Positions 27,529 through 35,650 of a DNA stretch of 45,914 bases are shown one piece after another. The DNA lies in the NCBI GenBank assembly GCA_025963715.1, contig JAOQAG010000036.1, positions 1 through 45,914 on the forward strand, read 5' to 3'. The position numbers were made by a program, and so were the translations under genes. Position 1 is the first letter of the stretch. Each line of letters opens with the position of its first letter. The notes under the pieces are model-generated. The model was given only the letters and a program-made list of their open reading frames with translations, ran no database searches and was not told the origin of the DNA. The DNA is from Bacteroidota bacterium. Its GTDB lineage: Bacteria; Bacteroidota; Bacteroidia; 2-12-FULL-35-15.

Positions 27529-28089
27529 TTATTTTACACGCTCCACGTATGAATTGGTACGGGTATCAATTTTGATTTTTTCGCCTTCGTTCACAAATAA
27601 CGGAACGTTAACTACCGCGCCTGTTTCCATGGTTGCAGGTTTTAATGTGTTGGTAGCTGTATCGCCTTTTACGCCTGGCTCAGCATAAGTGATCACCAGT
27701 TCAACAAATACCGGAGCTTCCGCCAGAATCGGTTCATCGCCTTCAAAGGACACTTTTACTTCCATTCCTTCTTTCAGGAATTTAATGCTCTCGCCCAGCA
27801 AAAATGAAGGAAGGTAAATTTGTTCATACGTATCATTATCCATCAGCACAATAAATTCGCCTTCAGGGTAAATAAACTGCATTTGTTTGTATTCCACGCG
27901 TACAACTTCTACTGCTTCACCTGCACGAAAGCGGTTTTCCACGATCTTGCCGTTTTTAAGGTTGCGCATGCGTGCCTGGTAAAATGCACGAAGGTTTCCC
28001 GGTGTACGGTGTTGGTATTCTTCTATTCTACAAAGCTCTCCGTTAAAACGGATCACAGAACCTACATTGATATCGCCTGAATTTGCCAT
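27529..28089 (-). CDS. efp: Translation elongation factor P, atypical tip loop
   Basis: A 186-residue EF-P, the normal length, which relieves ribosome stalling at proline stretches. The family features are clear: N-terminal KOW-like domain, then EPGVKGDTATNTLKPATMET and a final GEKIKIDTRTNSYVERVK. The tip loop reads HRTPGNLRAF where Escherichia coli has VKPGKGQAF, so the usual modified Lys (or Arg in rhamnosylated EF-P) is replaced by Asn32. No EpmA/EpmB or EarP gene lies nearby. A hairpin terminator follows at 27481-27506. The start ATG at 28089 gives the normal N-terminus. Confidence 0.95.
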   Translation of the reverse strand: MANSGDINVGSVIRFNGELCRIEEYQHRTPGNLRAFYQARMRNLKNGKIVENRFRAGEAVEVVRVEYKQMQFIYPEGEFIVLMDNDTYEQIYLPSFLLGESIKFLKEGMEVKVSFEGDEPILAEAPVFVELVITYAEPGVKGDTATNTLKPATMETGAVVNVPLFVNEGEKIKIDTRTNSYVERVK

Positions 28090-28235
28090 TTGATTATATT
28101 ATTTTAAAATTTTTAAAATTTGGGGTTTTTAAACCGGATTGCAAAGATAGGATTTCGAGGGGGAAATGCAAATTTTTATAGAGGATTGGAAGCATCCGAC
28201 TTTATGTTGCCGGGCATATCTGCGAACATTCATGA

Positions 28236-28370
28236 GATCCCGTGTCGGGGCACGGGATGACGTTTCTTTTTTGCGATTAGTATAAAAAAATCAGCATTCG
28301 AAGAAACCAGCAAACACAGCTATCTTTTTTCAGCATAAAAATCCTGAAAATTTGGGTTCCAATCATACAC
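28236..28370. repeat. Half REP-like hairpin and family G fragment
   Basis: The hairpin 28236-28261 (GATCCCGTGTC / GGCACGGGATGAC) is preceded by the same GAACATTCATGA seen at 16446 and, inverted, after 14706. Family G follows at 28309-28370. No gene is supported in 28090-28463. Confidence 0.65.
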
Positions 28371-28408
28371 CAATTGTCACTTTCTAACAGCGCCAGATGT
28401 AAAATAAA

Positions 28409-28434
28409 AAATCCCGCAATTGCTTGCGGGATTT
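28409..28434 (-). terminator. Stem-loop terminator of the cold-shock gene
   Basis: A perfect 11-bp stem (AAATCCCGCAA / TTGCGGGATTT) with a 4-base loop, 29 bases after the stop codon, followed by a T-run on the minus strand. Confidence 0.88.
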
Positions 28435-28463
28435 AAAATTATAAATGTGAATTAATATATAAA

Positions 28464-28655
28464 CTAAGCAAGTTTAACATTTACTGCATTTAATCCTTTT
28501 TTACCATCTTGTACGTCATAAGTAACTTGATCATTTTCTCTGATCTCGTCAACTAATCCTGATACGTGTACAAAAATTTCTTTTCCTGTTTGTTCATCTT
28601 TAACAAATCCGAAACCTTTCGCGTTGTTAAAGAACTTTACTGTTCCTGTGTTCAT
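28464..28655 (-). CDS. Cold-shock domain protein (CspA family)
   Basis: A 63-residue single cold-shock domain that binds single-stranded RNA or DNA. RNP1 (KGFGFV, residues about 13-18) and RNP2 (IFVHVS, about 27-32) are intact. The length is slightly shorter than the usual 65-70. Its promoter -7 element is probably at 28687-28694, which gives a leader of only about 25 bases, without the long cold-responsive leader of enteric cspA. A strong terminator lies at 28409-28434, so it is a monocistronic gene. Confidence 0.93.
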   Translation of the reverse strand: MNTGTVKFFNNAKGFGFVKDEQTGKEIFVHVSGLVDEIRENDQVTYDVQDGKKGLNAVNVKLA

Positions 28656-28686
28656 TGTATTTATTGTTTTATTAAATTAATTTATG

Positions 28687-28694
28687 CAAATATA
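28687..28694 (-). promoter_or_regulatory. Possible -7 promoter element of the cold-shock gene
   Basis: On the minus strand it reads TATATTTG, an exact match to TAnnTTTG, 31 bases before the start codon. The -33 element is not clear. Confidence 0.4.
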
Positions 28695-28780
28695 CGACGA
28701 ATAATCCAAATACGCACTAAATTCTTTTATTTTGCACTGTTTCAAGGGGTTAGATGGCCGCTATTCCTTGATATACAAGG

Positions 28781-29542
28781 CTATAAATTGTTTTTTTTAA
28801 TTCTGCTAGCCTCCTCTGTTTTCACCGAATCGGCTACTAATCGGTTAATTTCCGCCATTTCCGGCTCCGATAAATACCGCCATTCACCACTTTTTAGATT
28901 TCCCAGCCGGATATTCATGATCCGCACCCGTTTTAACTTTACCACGCCAAATTCCAGATAATCGCACATGCGGCGGATCTGCCGGTTGAGTCCTTGTGTA
29001 AGGGTGATTTTAAATACATAAGTACTTTCTTTGGTAACTATACATTTTTGGGTTACAGTGTCCAGGATGGGAATGCCATTGCTCATGCGCTGTATAAAGT
29101 CCGGTGTTACAGGCTTGTTTACGGTTACAACATATTCTTTTTCGTGATTATTGCCTGCGCGTAAAATTTTATTGACAATGTTGCCGTCGTTCGTTAAAAA
29201 GATCAATCCTTCGGAAGGATTGTCCAGCCTGCCGATCGGGAAAATGCGTTTTGGAAAATTAATGTAGGCAATAATGTTGTTGCGTTCTGCAAGATCAGTG
29301 GTACAGGTAATTCCCACCGGTTTATTAAAAGCAATGTAAATCGGCTCTTCTTTTTTTGTGATACTTTTTCCGTTCACAGTTACTTCATCCGCCTCCGTAG
29401 CGCGCATTCCAAGTGTTGCAATTACGCCATTAACGGTTACTTTCCCGGCTTCAATCAGGCGATCGGCTTCCCGGCGCGAACAAATGCCGGTATCGCTGAT
29501 GAATTTATTGAGGCGGGTAGAGGAGGTGTTATCTTCTGACAT
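28781..29542 (-). CDS. rluF: 23S rRNA pseudouridine synthase (RluF/RluB-like)
   Basis: A 253-residue enzyme that converts a specific uridine in ribosomal RNA to pseudouridine. It has an N-terminal S4 RNA-binding domain (residues about 8-55, LNKFISDTGICSRREADRLI) and a catalytic domain with GRLDNPSEGLIFLT, whose Asp is the nucleophile. The later QGLNRQIRRMCDYL is the conserved binding motif of the RsuA/RluB/RluE/RluF group. The subgroup looks most like RluF, but RluB specificity cannot be excluded by eye. It is the last gene of a four-gene operon, 11 bases after the glutaminyl cyclase gene. Confidence 0.88.
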   Translation of the reverse strand: MSEDNTSSTRLNKFISDTGICSRREADRLIEAGKVTVNGVIATLGMRATEADEVTVNGKSITKKEEPIYIAFNKPVGITCTTDLAERNNIIAYINFPKRIFPIGRLDNPSEGLIFLTNDGNIVNKILRAGNNHEKEYVVTVNKPVTPDFIQRMSNGIPILDTVTQKCIVTKESTYVFKITLTQGLNRQIRRMCDYLEFGVVKLKRVRIMNIRLGNLKSGEWRYLSEPEMAEINRLVADSVKTEEASRIKKNNL

Positions 29543-29553
29543 GTGCGTTTAAA

Positions 29554-30378
29554 TTAATGCGGAAATTTCAGTTCATATAAATTCGGCCATAATTTTCCGG
29601 TCACATAAATTTTATCTGCAGTAGCATCATACGCAATGCCATTGGTTACTTCCGAATTTTTATAAGCATCGTCCGCTTTGTATTTCAGTGGGGCCAGGTC
29701 AATTAATCCTACTACCTTTCCGCTCGCCGGATCAATCTTTACCACATAATTTTTCATCCACACATTCGCATAAATAAACCCTTTGATGTATTCTAGCTCA
29801 TTTAAGTTATTCTCGGGATAACCGCCGTTGGTCACGTTCAGCGTTTTGATCACATTAAAATTAGTTGGATCAAGAATGCTGAGGTTATCGGTACCGTCGC
29901 TCATGATGATGTTTGTTCCATCGGTTGTTAATCCCCAGCCTTCTTCGTTTTTAAAGCGAAACTGGCCCATTGGCTTATACGTTTTTGCATCGTACAAAAA
30001 GCAAATTTGATTTTTGTAGGTGAGCTGATAAAGCTTGTTGTTAAGGATCACCGTTCCTTCGCCAAAATAAGTGGCTTTGTCCAACTCTATTTTTTTATCC
30101 ACTTTTCCGGTTTTTACATCCACTGTTCCGAAAACCGATTTGAGCTGCGGCAGATCATCCGGGGAGCCTGTACTTTCGTAAAGCTGCCCGTTATTAAAAA
30201 ACAAGCCTTCGGTAAATGAATTGGTATCGTGCGGTAATGTGCCTGCAACAGTATAGTCGATGGTGGGTACAAATGCTTCTGCAACCGGTGTGGGTGCAGT
30301 GGGTTCCGGCGCTTTGGTTTCGTTTTTACAGCTGGCAATGGTAACCATGATCGCAAAAAAGAGGACTTGTTTTTTCAT
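29554..30378 (-). CDS. Glutaminyl-peptide cyclotransferase, lipoprotein
   Basis: A 274-residue beta-propeller enzyme that cyclises N-terminal Gln of exported proteins to pyroglutamate. The leader ends TIASC, so Cys17 is probably lipidated. The Glu_cyclase_2-type motifs are clear: SFTEGLFFNNGQLYESTG, FGEGTVILNNKLYQLT, EEGWGLTTDG, IIMSDGTDNL and LNELEYIKGFIYANVW. In Bacteroidota most signal-peptidase-I substrates start with Gln, and this enzyme modifies them. Eight leaders in this window fit that rule. It lies 14 bases after the HEAT-like gene in the operon. Confidence 0.92.
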   Translation of the reverse strand: MKKQVLFFAIMVTIASCKNETKAPEPTAPTPVAEAFVPTIDYTVAGTLPHDTNSFTEGLFFNNGQLYESTGSPDDLPQLKSVFGTVDVKTGKVDKKIELDKATYFGEGTVILNNKLYQLTYKNQICFLYDAKTYKPMGQFRFKNEEGWGLTTDGTNIIMSDGTDNLSILDPTNFNVIKTLNVTNGGYPENNLNELEYIKGFIYANVWMKNYVVKIDPASGKVVGLIDLAPLKYKADDAYKNSEVTNGIAYDATADKIYVTGKLWPNLYELKFPH

Positions 30379-30392
30379 TTATAGACGAACGT

Positions 30393-30911
30393 TTATTTTA
30401 TTTTTTTGATCGCACCGGCATATATTTTTTTGATACTGTTTTTTTCTTCGCGCTTCATGATCGCTTCTATTGCCGGAAGCAGCGTTTTGTTGTATGCTGT
30501 TTTTAATTGAATGATCCCGCCCAATGCAAATGCCGCGCTCCAGCACACCACCGTTCCGGTATGTTCCGTGTTGACCAGTAAATTACCGATGGCGGCATCC
30601 AGTTGCTTCGGAAATAAATGTGCGGTAGTACCAATTACTTTCGCTGATTCCCATTTGATCCGGGGCGCTTTTTCTGTAAGAGAAACAGTAACAAATTCAA
30701 AACATTTTTTGGTAACAACAGCAGGATCTTTTTTGGATGCAAATTCGATCGCTTCTATACATGTTGCTTTTACTGGATCTTTGGCGGATGTTGCAAAAGA
30801 AAGTAATTCATTCATGCTTACTTTTTTTTCGAGCAGCAAGGTGCTTAACGCTTCCGTTTTTTCTTTTGCTTTAAGGGATTTGTTTTCCAGCAATTCTTTC
30901 AGATCGGTCAT
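30393..30911 (-). CDS. HEAT-repeat-like protein
   Basis: A 172-residue soluble, all-helical protein. The frame opens upstream to 30992, but that part overlaps the ABC ATPase gene. The ATG at 30911 (MTDLKELLENKSLKAKEK) gives a 7-base gap and is preferred. The helices repeat with a period of about 35-40 residues (KDPVKATCIEAIEFASKKDP, APRIKWESAKVIGTTAHLFP, TVVCWSAAFALGGIIQLK), as in HEAT repeats. No catalytic residues are evident. It probably mediates protein binding. Its place between an ABC ATPase and glutaminyl cyclase suggests shared transcription but not a specific function. Confidence 0.8.
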   Translation of the reverse strand: MTDLKELLENKSLKAKEKTEALSTLLLEKKVSMNELLSFATSAKDPVKATCIEAIEFASKKDPAVVTKKCFEFVTVSLTEKAPRIKWESAKVIGTTAHLFPKQLDAAIGNLLVNTEHTGTVVCWSAAFALGGIIQLKTAYNKTLLPAIEAIMKREEKNSIKKIYAGAIKKIK

Positions 30912-30918
30912 CGCAAAA

Positions 30919-31569
30919 TTATTTATAATCCTCAATGCTGATCCATTTGTTGCAAAACGGATATTCATATTCCTGCTGATTGGATGCAACAACGATCAAA
31001 CGATCTGCCGCATGTGCATTTACCAGCTGCTGATACCAGTTGATCGCATTTTTATCCAGGTTGGAAGTAGGTTCATCCAATAATAAAAGCGGCGTATCGG
31101 CAAGGATCGCAAGTGCAAGGCGCACACGTTGTTTCATTCCCGATGAATAATATTTTAATTGTTTGTTTTTTGCTTTTTCCAGTTGGGTGATCTCAATGAT
31201 CTGCTTTGTAGTTAAGCTTTCGCGGAAAGGTTTGAACTGGGCCTGGAACTCAATGGATTCAGTCAGTGTAAATTCTTCCAGCAGATCAAGATAAGGAGCG
31301 GCATAGCTTAAATAGTGAAATCTGTTTTCCTCATCAATAAGCAAAGATTCGGCAATAGAACTTTGAACTTTTGAACTTTGAACTTTGAACTCTATTTGTC
31401 CTTCCGAAGCAATCAAATTTCCGGCAATTACCTGTAATAATGTAGATTTTCCGGAACCATTCGAGCCTAAAATAACATAGTTGTTTTCGCTGGTCAATTC
31501 ATAATTTATCTTACGAAAGATCCATTCGTAGTTGTAGCGTTTTCCTATGTTGTTTAAAGTGATTTGCAT
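30919..31569 (-). CDS. ABC transporter ATP-binding protein with embedded repeat
   Basis: A 216-residue ATPase subunit. Walker A is GSNGSGKST (residues about 35-43), the signature is YYSSGMKQR, and Walker B is LLLLDEPTS followed by the D-loop SNLD and a switch region. No permease gene is adjacent, so its partner lies elsewhere. Residues about 60-71 (EFKVQSSKVQSS) are encoded by a copy of the dispersed GTTCAAAG-type repeat that otherwise occurs between genes (31358-31391). This lies in the variable stretch between Walker A and the Q-loop. The ATG at 31569 is immediately preceded by another repeat arm. It is the first gene of the four-gene operon. Confidence 0.9.
   Translation of the reverse strand: MQITLNNIGKRYNYEWIFRKINYELTSENNYVILGSNGSGKSTLLQVIAGNLIASEGQIEFKVQSSKVQSSIAESLLIDEENRFHYLSYAAPYLDLLEEFTLTESIEFQAQFKPFRESLTTKQIIEITQLEKAKNKQLKYYSSGMKQRVRLALAILADTPLLLLDEPTSNLDKNAINWYQQLVNAHAADRLIVVASNQQEYEYPFCNKWISIEDYK
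31358..31391. repeat. Family B repeat inside the ABC ATPase coding region
   Basis: 34 nt of GAACTTTGAACTTTTGAAC-type sequence, the same family as the intergenic copies, translated in frame as EFKVQSSKVQSS at residues about 60-71 of the ATPase. Confidence 0.88.
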
Positions 31570-31570
31570 G

Positions 31571-31859
31571 GTACGGATAACGAACAGGAACGAATTTTAC
31601 GAATCTGTGACCGTTCTGAATTTATTTTGTGGTTTTATGCAGAACACACCCCTAGCCCCTCCTCTCAAGAGGGGAACCGAAGCATTCTGCACCATTGATG
31701 AGTATATTATTATTTTATGATTCTTTAAAAACTATAATTTTTAAATTCAGCAGGATCAATTCCCCTCTTGAGAGGGGCCAGGGGTGTGTTCCGCTTATAC
31801 ATTCTATTTAGTACGTCAAGCACAGATTCGTAAAATTCGTTCCTGTTCGCTATCCGTAC
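31571..31859. repeat. Two nested inverted pairs (family E outside, family D inside)
   Basis: The family E arms are 31571-31610 and 31821-31859 (GTACGGATAACGAACAGG type). The family D arms are 31644-31676 and 31760-31789 (ACACACCCCTAGCCCC type). The shell fills the whole gap: the left arm starts one base after the ABC ATPase start codon, and the right arm provides the first base of the lpxA stop codon. Confidence 0.88.
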
Positions 31860-32650
31860 TAAGAGATCCCCCGCATGATTCCATCCTTCGAATTACGAAT
31901 GAAATCCACGATCTGTTGTTTCTCCGGCGATTCCGGTGCTTCCTGCTCAATGATCGCCACCGCATTGGTTACGTTGTGTCCTTTTACATAAAGCGTTCTG
32001 TAAATATCCTCAATGTTTAAAATGGACTGGTCGCTAAAACCGCGTCGGCGCAAGCCAACCGAGTTAACGCCCACATATTGTAATGGTTCGCGTGCTGCTT
32101 TTGTAAACGGTGGTACGTTTTTACGAACGCCTGTAAGCCCCGATATAAAAGCATGAGCGCCGATGCGTACAAATTGCCCGACAGCGGTGCCGCCTTCAAT
32201 GATCACCCAGTCTTCAATATCCACGTGGCCTGCAAGGTTTACGCTGTTTGCGATGATAATGTTATTTCCTAAAATACAATCGTGTGCAATATGTACATAC
32301 GCCATCAGCAGGCAGTTATTGCCAATCACTGTTTTCATCTTATCCACCGTACCGCGGTTAATGGTCACACATTCGCGGATGGTGGTATTATCACCGATCT
32401 CCACAATGGATGCTTCGCCTTTAAATTTAAGATCCTGCGGAATGGCGGAGATCACAGCACCCGGAAAAATTTTACAATTTTTTCCAATGCGTGCACCCGG
32501 AAAAATGGTCACATTCGGCCCGATCCAGGTGCCTTCACCGATCGTTACATTTTCATAGATCGTGGAAAATGGCTCTATGGTTACATTGTCCGCGATATCA
32601 GCATCCGGATGAACGTAACAATTAGGATGTATGAGCGAGTGCTGGTTCAT
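31859..32650 (-). CDS. lpxA: Acyl-ACP--UDP-N-acetylglucosamine O-acyltransferase
   Basis: A 263-residue beta-helix enzyme catalysing the first step of lipid A synthesis. Hexapeptide repeats run from about residue 10 to 180, with the catalytic histidine in AYVHIAHDCILGNN. The C-terminal helical domain (NVTNAVAIIEQEAPESPEKQ) is intact, and the length is normal. The ATG at 32650 overlaps the 3' end of lpxC-fabZ by 29 bases, which suggests translational coupling. The TAG stop codon (31859-31861) lies at the end of a dispersed repeat arm that fills the following gap. Confidence 0.95.
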   Translation of the reverse strand: MNQHSLIHPNCYVHPDADIADNVTIEPFSTIYENVTIGEGTWIGPNVTIFPGARIGKNCKIFPGAVISAIPQDLKFKGEASIVEIGDNTTIRECVTINRGTVDKMKTVIGNNCLLMAYVHIAHDCILGNNIIIANSVNLAGHVDIEDWVIIEGGTAVGQFVRIGAHAFISGLTGVRKNVPPFTKAAREPLQYVGVNSVGLRRRGFSDQSILNIEDIYRTLYVKGHNVTNAVAIIEQEAPESPEKQQIVDFIRNSKDGIMRGIS

Positions 32651-34040
32651 TGTTTTTTACTTTTACGATTTGTGCCATCATTTCCGCTTCCATAACGGGT
32701 TTATTATTTACATACGCAGTGCCTTTCATGTGGCAGATCCCTCTGCGGATCGGTGTTACCAGTCGCAGGTCAAATACTACGGTATCGCCCGGAATTACCT
32801 GCTGGCGGAATTTTACACCGTCGATCTTGATAAAATAGGTTAGATAATTTTCAGGATCCGGAACGGTTTTCAACACCAGGATCCCGCCTGCCTGCGCCAT
32901 TGCTTCGATCAACAAAACGCCCGGCATTACCGGTTGTTCCGGGAAGTGTCCTTTAAAGAACTCTTCGTTCATCGTAACATTTTTTACACCGATCACGCTT
33001 TCTTTTGTAAGCTCCATGATCTTGTCGATCAACAGGAAAGGCTGGCGGTGCGGCAATATTTTTTGAATGTCGTAAATGTTCAACACCGGTTCTTTGTTGA
33101 GGTCGAAATTTTTTACGTCTTTCTTTTTTGATTTGATCAGCTCTTTTATTTTTTTCGCAAAAGCTACATTTCCGGCATGACCGGGACGTGCAGCCAACAC
33201 ATGCATTTTCAGCGGTGTTCCCACCAATGCAAGATCGCCGATGATGTCCAGCAATTTGTGACGGGCAGGCTCATTAAAATAATGCAGCGTAGTATTGTTC
33301 AGCACTCCTTTGCCTTTAATTTCAACGTCTTCACGATGAAATACTTTTTGCAAATGCGCGATCTGTTCTTTCGAAACTTCTTTATCCACCAGCACGATCG
33401 CGTTATTCAGGTCGCCGCCTTTAATTAAATTATGCGCCAGTAATGCTTCCAGTTCGTGTAAAAACACAAAAGTGCGGCACATGGCAATCTCCGATTTAAA
33501 TTCGCCGATGTGGTACATGGAAGCATGTTGCGTTCCCAATACATCGGAATTGTAATCCACCATTACCGTTGCGCGGTAAGCATCCTGTGGCACCGCCAGC
33601 ATTTCCACTTTTTTGATCGGATCTTCGTAGGTCAGATTTTCAGTCAGCTCAAAATAAATACGCTCTGCATTTTGTTCTATAGCGCCTGTTTTTTCAAGGA
33701 TTGCCACAAAGGGCATAGAGCTGCCATCCATGATCGGCATTTCAGGGCCGTCGAGCTGGATCAGTACATTATCGATCTCGAGTCCTACCAGTGCGGCAAG
33801 TACGTGCTCGGTAGTGTGTACTTTGGCACCGTTTTGCTCCAGTGTGGTTCCGCGCGACGTATCCACAACATTGTCCACATCCGCATCTATAATTGGGTTT
33901 CCCGGCATGTCTACGCGTTGGAATTTATATCCGTGATTTTCCGGGGCGGGCATAAAAGTTAAATTTACCTGCTTTCCGGTATGTAATCCAACTCCTGAAA
34001 TGGAGACTGGTGCTTTTAATGTTCGTTGTTTTACACTCAT
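32622..34040 (-). CDS. lpxC-fabZ: Bifunctional LpxC deacetylase / FabZ dehydratase
   Basis: A 472-residue fusion typical of Bacteroidota. Residues about 1-300 are the zinc-dependent LpxC deacetylase, the committed step of lipid A synthesis, with His79 in HTTEHVLAAL and the second zinc site in HKLLDIIGDLALVG. Residues about 320-472 are FabZ, the 3-hydroxyacyl-ACP dehydratase, with the active-site His in ILPHRQPFLLID and Glu in LLIEAMAQAGG. Fusion links use of 3-hydroxyacyl chains for lipid A and for fatty acids. It starts 6 bases after lpxD and overlaps lpxA, so the three genes form one operon. Confidence 0.96.
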   Translation of the reverse strand: MSVKQRTLKAPVSISGVGLHTGKQVNLTFMPAPENHGYKFQRVDMPGNPIIDADVDNVVDTSRGTTLEQNGAKVHTTEHVLAALVGLEIDNVLIQLDGPEMPIMDGSSMPFVAILEKTGAIEQNAERIYFELTENLTYEDPIKKVEMLAVPQDAYRATVMVDYNSDVLGTQHASMYHIGEFKSEIAMCRTFVFLHELEALLAHNLIKGGDLNNAIVLVDKEVSKEQIAHLQKVFHREDVEIKGKGVLNNTTLHYFNEPARHKLLDIIGDLALVGTPLKMHVLAARPGHAGNVAFAKKIKELIKSKKKDVKNFDLNKEPVLNIYDIQKILPHRQPFLLIDKIMELTKESVIGVKNVTMNEEFFKGHFPEQPVMPGVLLIEAMAQAGGILVLKTVPDPENYLTYFIKIDGVKFRQQVIPGDTVVFDLRLVTPIRRGICHMKGTAYVNNKPVMEAEMMAQIVKVKNNEPALAHTS

Positions 34041-34046
34041 TTTGGT

Positions 34047-35084
34047 TTATTTTTCTTTGATCAATTTTTCTATGTCTTTTAATTTGCTGCTCAGATCCGG
34101 CAGGTTGCGGAACATCACGTACGAACGTTTGTAATCGCCAATCCCGAATGCAGGCGAGCCTTGCACGGTTTGGTTCTGTTCTACAATGCTGTTTCCAACG
34201 CCGGATTGCGCTGCTACTTTTGTTCCGTCGGCAATAGTGATATGCCCTACAATTCCCACCTGTCCGGCAATAATGCAATTTTTTCCAATTTTGGTAGAGC
34301 CAGCAATGCCCGTTTGCGCTACAATAATTGTGTTTTCACCAATCTCTACATTGTGCCCGATCTGGATCAGGTTATCCAGCTTCACGCCTTTGCGGATAAT
34401 GGTGGAGCCCAGTGTTGCCCTGTCGATAGTTGTATTGGAGCCTACATCCACATAATCTTCGATGATCACATTTCCGATCTGCGGAATTTTCTTGTAATTA
34501 TTTTCAGAGTTGGGAGTAAAACCAAAGCCGTCGCCGCCAATGATCACGCCCGAATGGAAGGTACAGTTGTTCCCGATCACACATTCGTGATGGATCTTTA
34601 CGCCTGCCAGTACAAGGGTATTGCTCCCGATCACGGTATTGTTTCCGATGTAAGCATTCGGGTAAATTTTTGAATTATCGCCGATGGTTACATTGTCGCC
34701 GATGTAGGCAAATGCACCAACGTATACATTTTTTCCGATGGTGGCTGTCGGAGAAATAAACGAAGGCTGTTCGATACCGGTTCTATTATCTTTCAGCTGA
34801 TTGTACGCTTCCAGCAATACGGCAAAACTTGCTCTCGGATCGGCCACGCGAACCAACGTACAGGTTGATTTTACCGGCTTTTCGAGCATCAGGTCGCTTG
34901 CAACGATCACGATGGAAGCATCGGTAGTGTAGATATACGGGGTGTAAACGGGATTGCTTAAAAAAGAAATGGATTCAGGAATGCCTTCCTCAATTTTTGA
35001 AAGTTTGGTAACAATAGCATTTGCGTCTCCTTCAACGGTGCCTCCTAGTAATCCGGCTATTTGCTGTGCAGTAAATTTGCTCAT
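34047..35084 (-). CDS. lpxD: UDP-3-O-(3-hydroxyacyl)glucosamine N-acyltransferase
   Basis: A 345-residue enzyme for the third lipid A step, of normal length. It has an N-terminal uridine-binding domain (residues about 1-100), a long hexapeptide-repeat beta-helix, the catalytic histidine in [14 protein letters not shown], and a C-terminal helix ([18 protein letters not shown]). The sequence [20 protein letters not shown] at the start is typical. The ATG at 35084 is the first of the lpxD-lpxC/fabZ-lpxA operon. The HD phosphohydrolase that usually precedes it in Bacteroidota is present but separated by 566 bases of repeats. Confidence 0.95.
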   Translation of the reverse strand: MSKFTAQQIAGLLGGTVEGDANAIVTKLSKIEEGIPESISFLSNPVYTPYIYTTDASIVIVASDLMLEKPVKSTCTLVRVADPRASFAVLLEAYNQLKDNRTGIEQPSFISPTATIGKNVYVGAFAYIGDNVTIGDNSKIYPNAYIGNNTVIGSNTLVLAGVKIHHECVIGNNCTFHSGVIIGGDGFGFTPNSENNYKKIPQIGNVIIEDYVDVGSNTTIDRATLGSTIIRKGVKLDNLIQIGHNVEIGENTIIVAQTGIAGSTKIGKNCIIAGQVGIVGHITIADGTKVAAQSGVGNSIVEQNQTVQGSPAFGIGDYKRSYVMFRNLPDLSSKLKDIEKLIKEK

Positions 35085-35296
35085 CGTTCTTTTTTATTGG
35101 CTGATGTGTTAAGTCATTCAGACGCAAAAAATGTCCGTTTGCTTAACAAAAAAATAACCAATAGATTTTACTTATTTGTTTCAGTTGTTTATGAGTTCCA
35201 AATTTATACAAATTATTTATTTAATGGTAGTTTCGGGGAGTTTTTATTGTACACAAGGGGAGGTTGAAAAAGGAGGGAGACAGCCTGAAGGATTTA

Positions 35297-35555
35297 GCCA
35301 CAGATTCACAGATTTTTAATGTTGAAAAAAATAAATTCAACGGATTACCGGAGTACTTATGAAGCTCTGAAATTTCACCACAGATTGCCTGATTTTAGCG
35401 TTAAATGATGTTGGGCGTTTATGAGCGATGGTAGTGTAGCCACAGATTCACAGATTTTGGCGTTAGATTGATTTAACGGATTGTTTAATCCAATCGCGTA
35501 AGCGGTACAATCCTTTTTAATTTTTTAATGCGAAGGAAATCTGTGAATCTGTGGC
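35297..35555. repeat. Family C copies between lpxD and the HD gene
   Basis: A solo arm lies at 35297-35314. A complete 117-bp element is at 35439-35555 with both GCCACAGATTCACAGATT ends and an internal AATCGCGTAAGCG. The rest of 35085-35650 is low-complexity or repeat fragments, including ACCGACTACCGAC near 35655. No gene is supported. Confidence 0.8.
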
Positions 35556-35650
35556 GGAAAACCGGACATAGCCAGCGCTAGCCGCTGATGCTAACCCTTC
35601 CGGGGATTTGAAACCCTGAAAGGGTGTTCTAATAATAATTGGTAAACCGT

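Noticed and set aside
34161-34673. 170-codon open frame opposite lpxD
   Set aside because: Antisense to hexapeptide repeats, whose periodic codons often leave the opposite strand open; no recognisable protein features.
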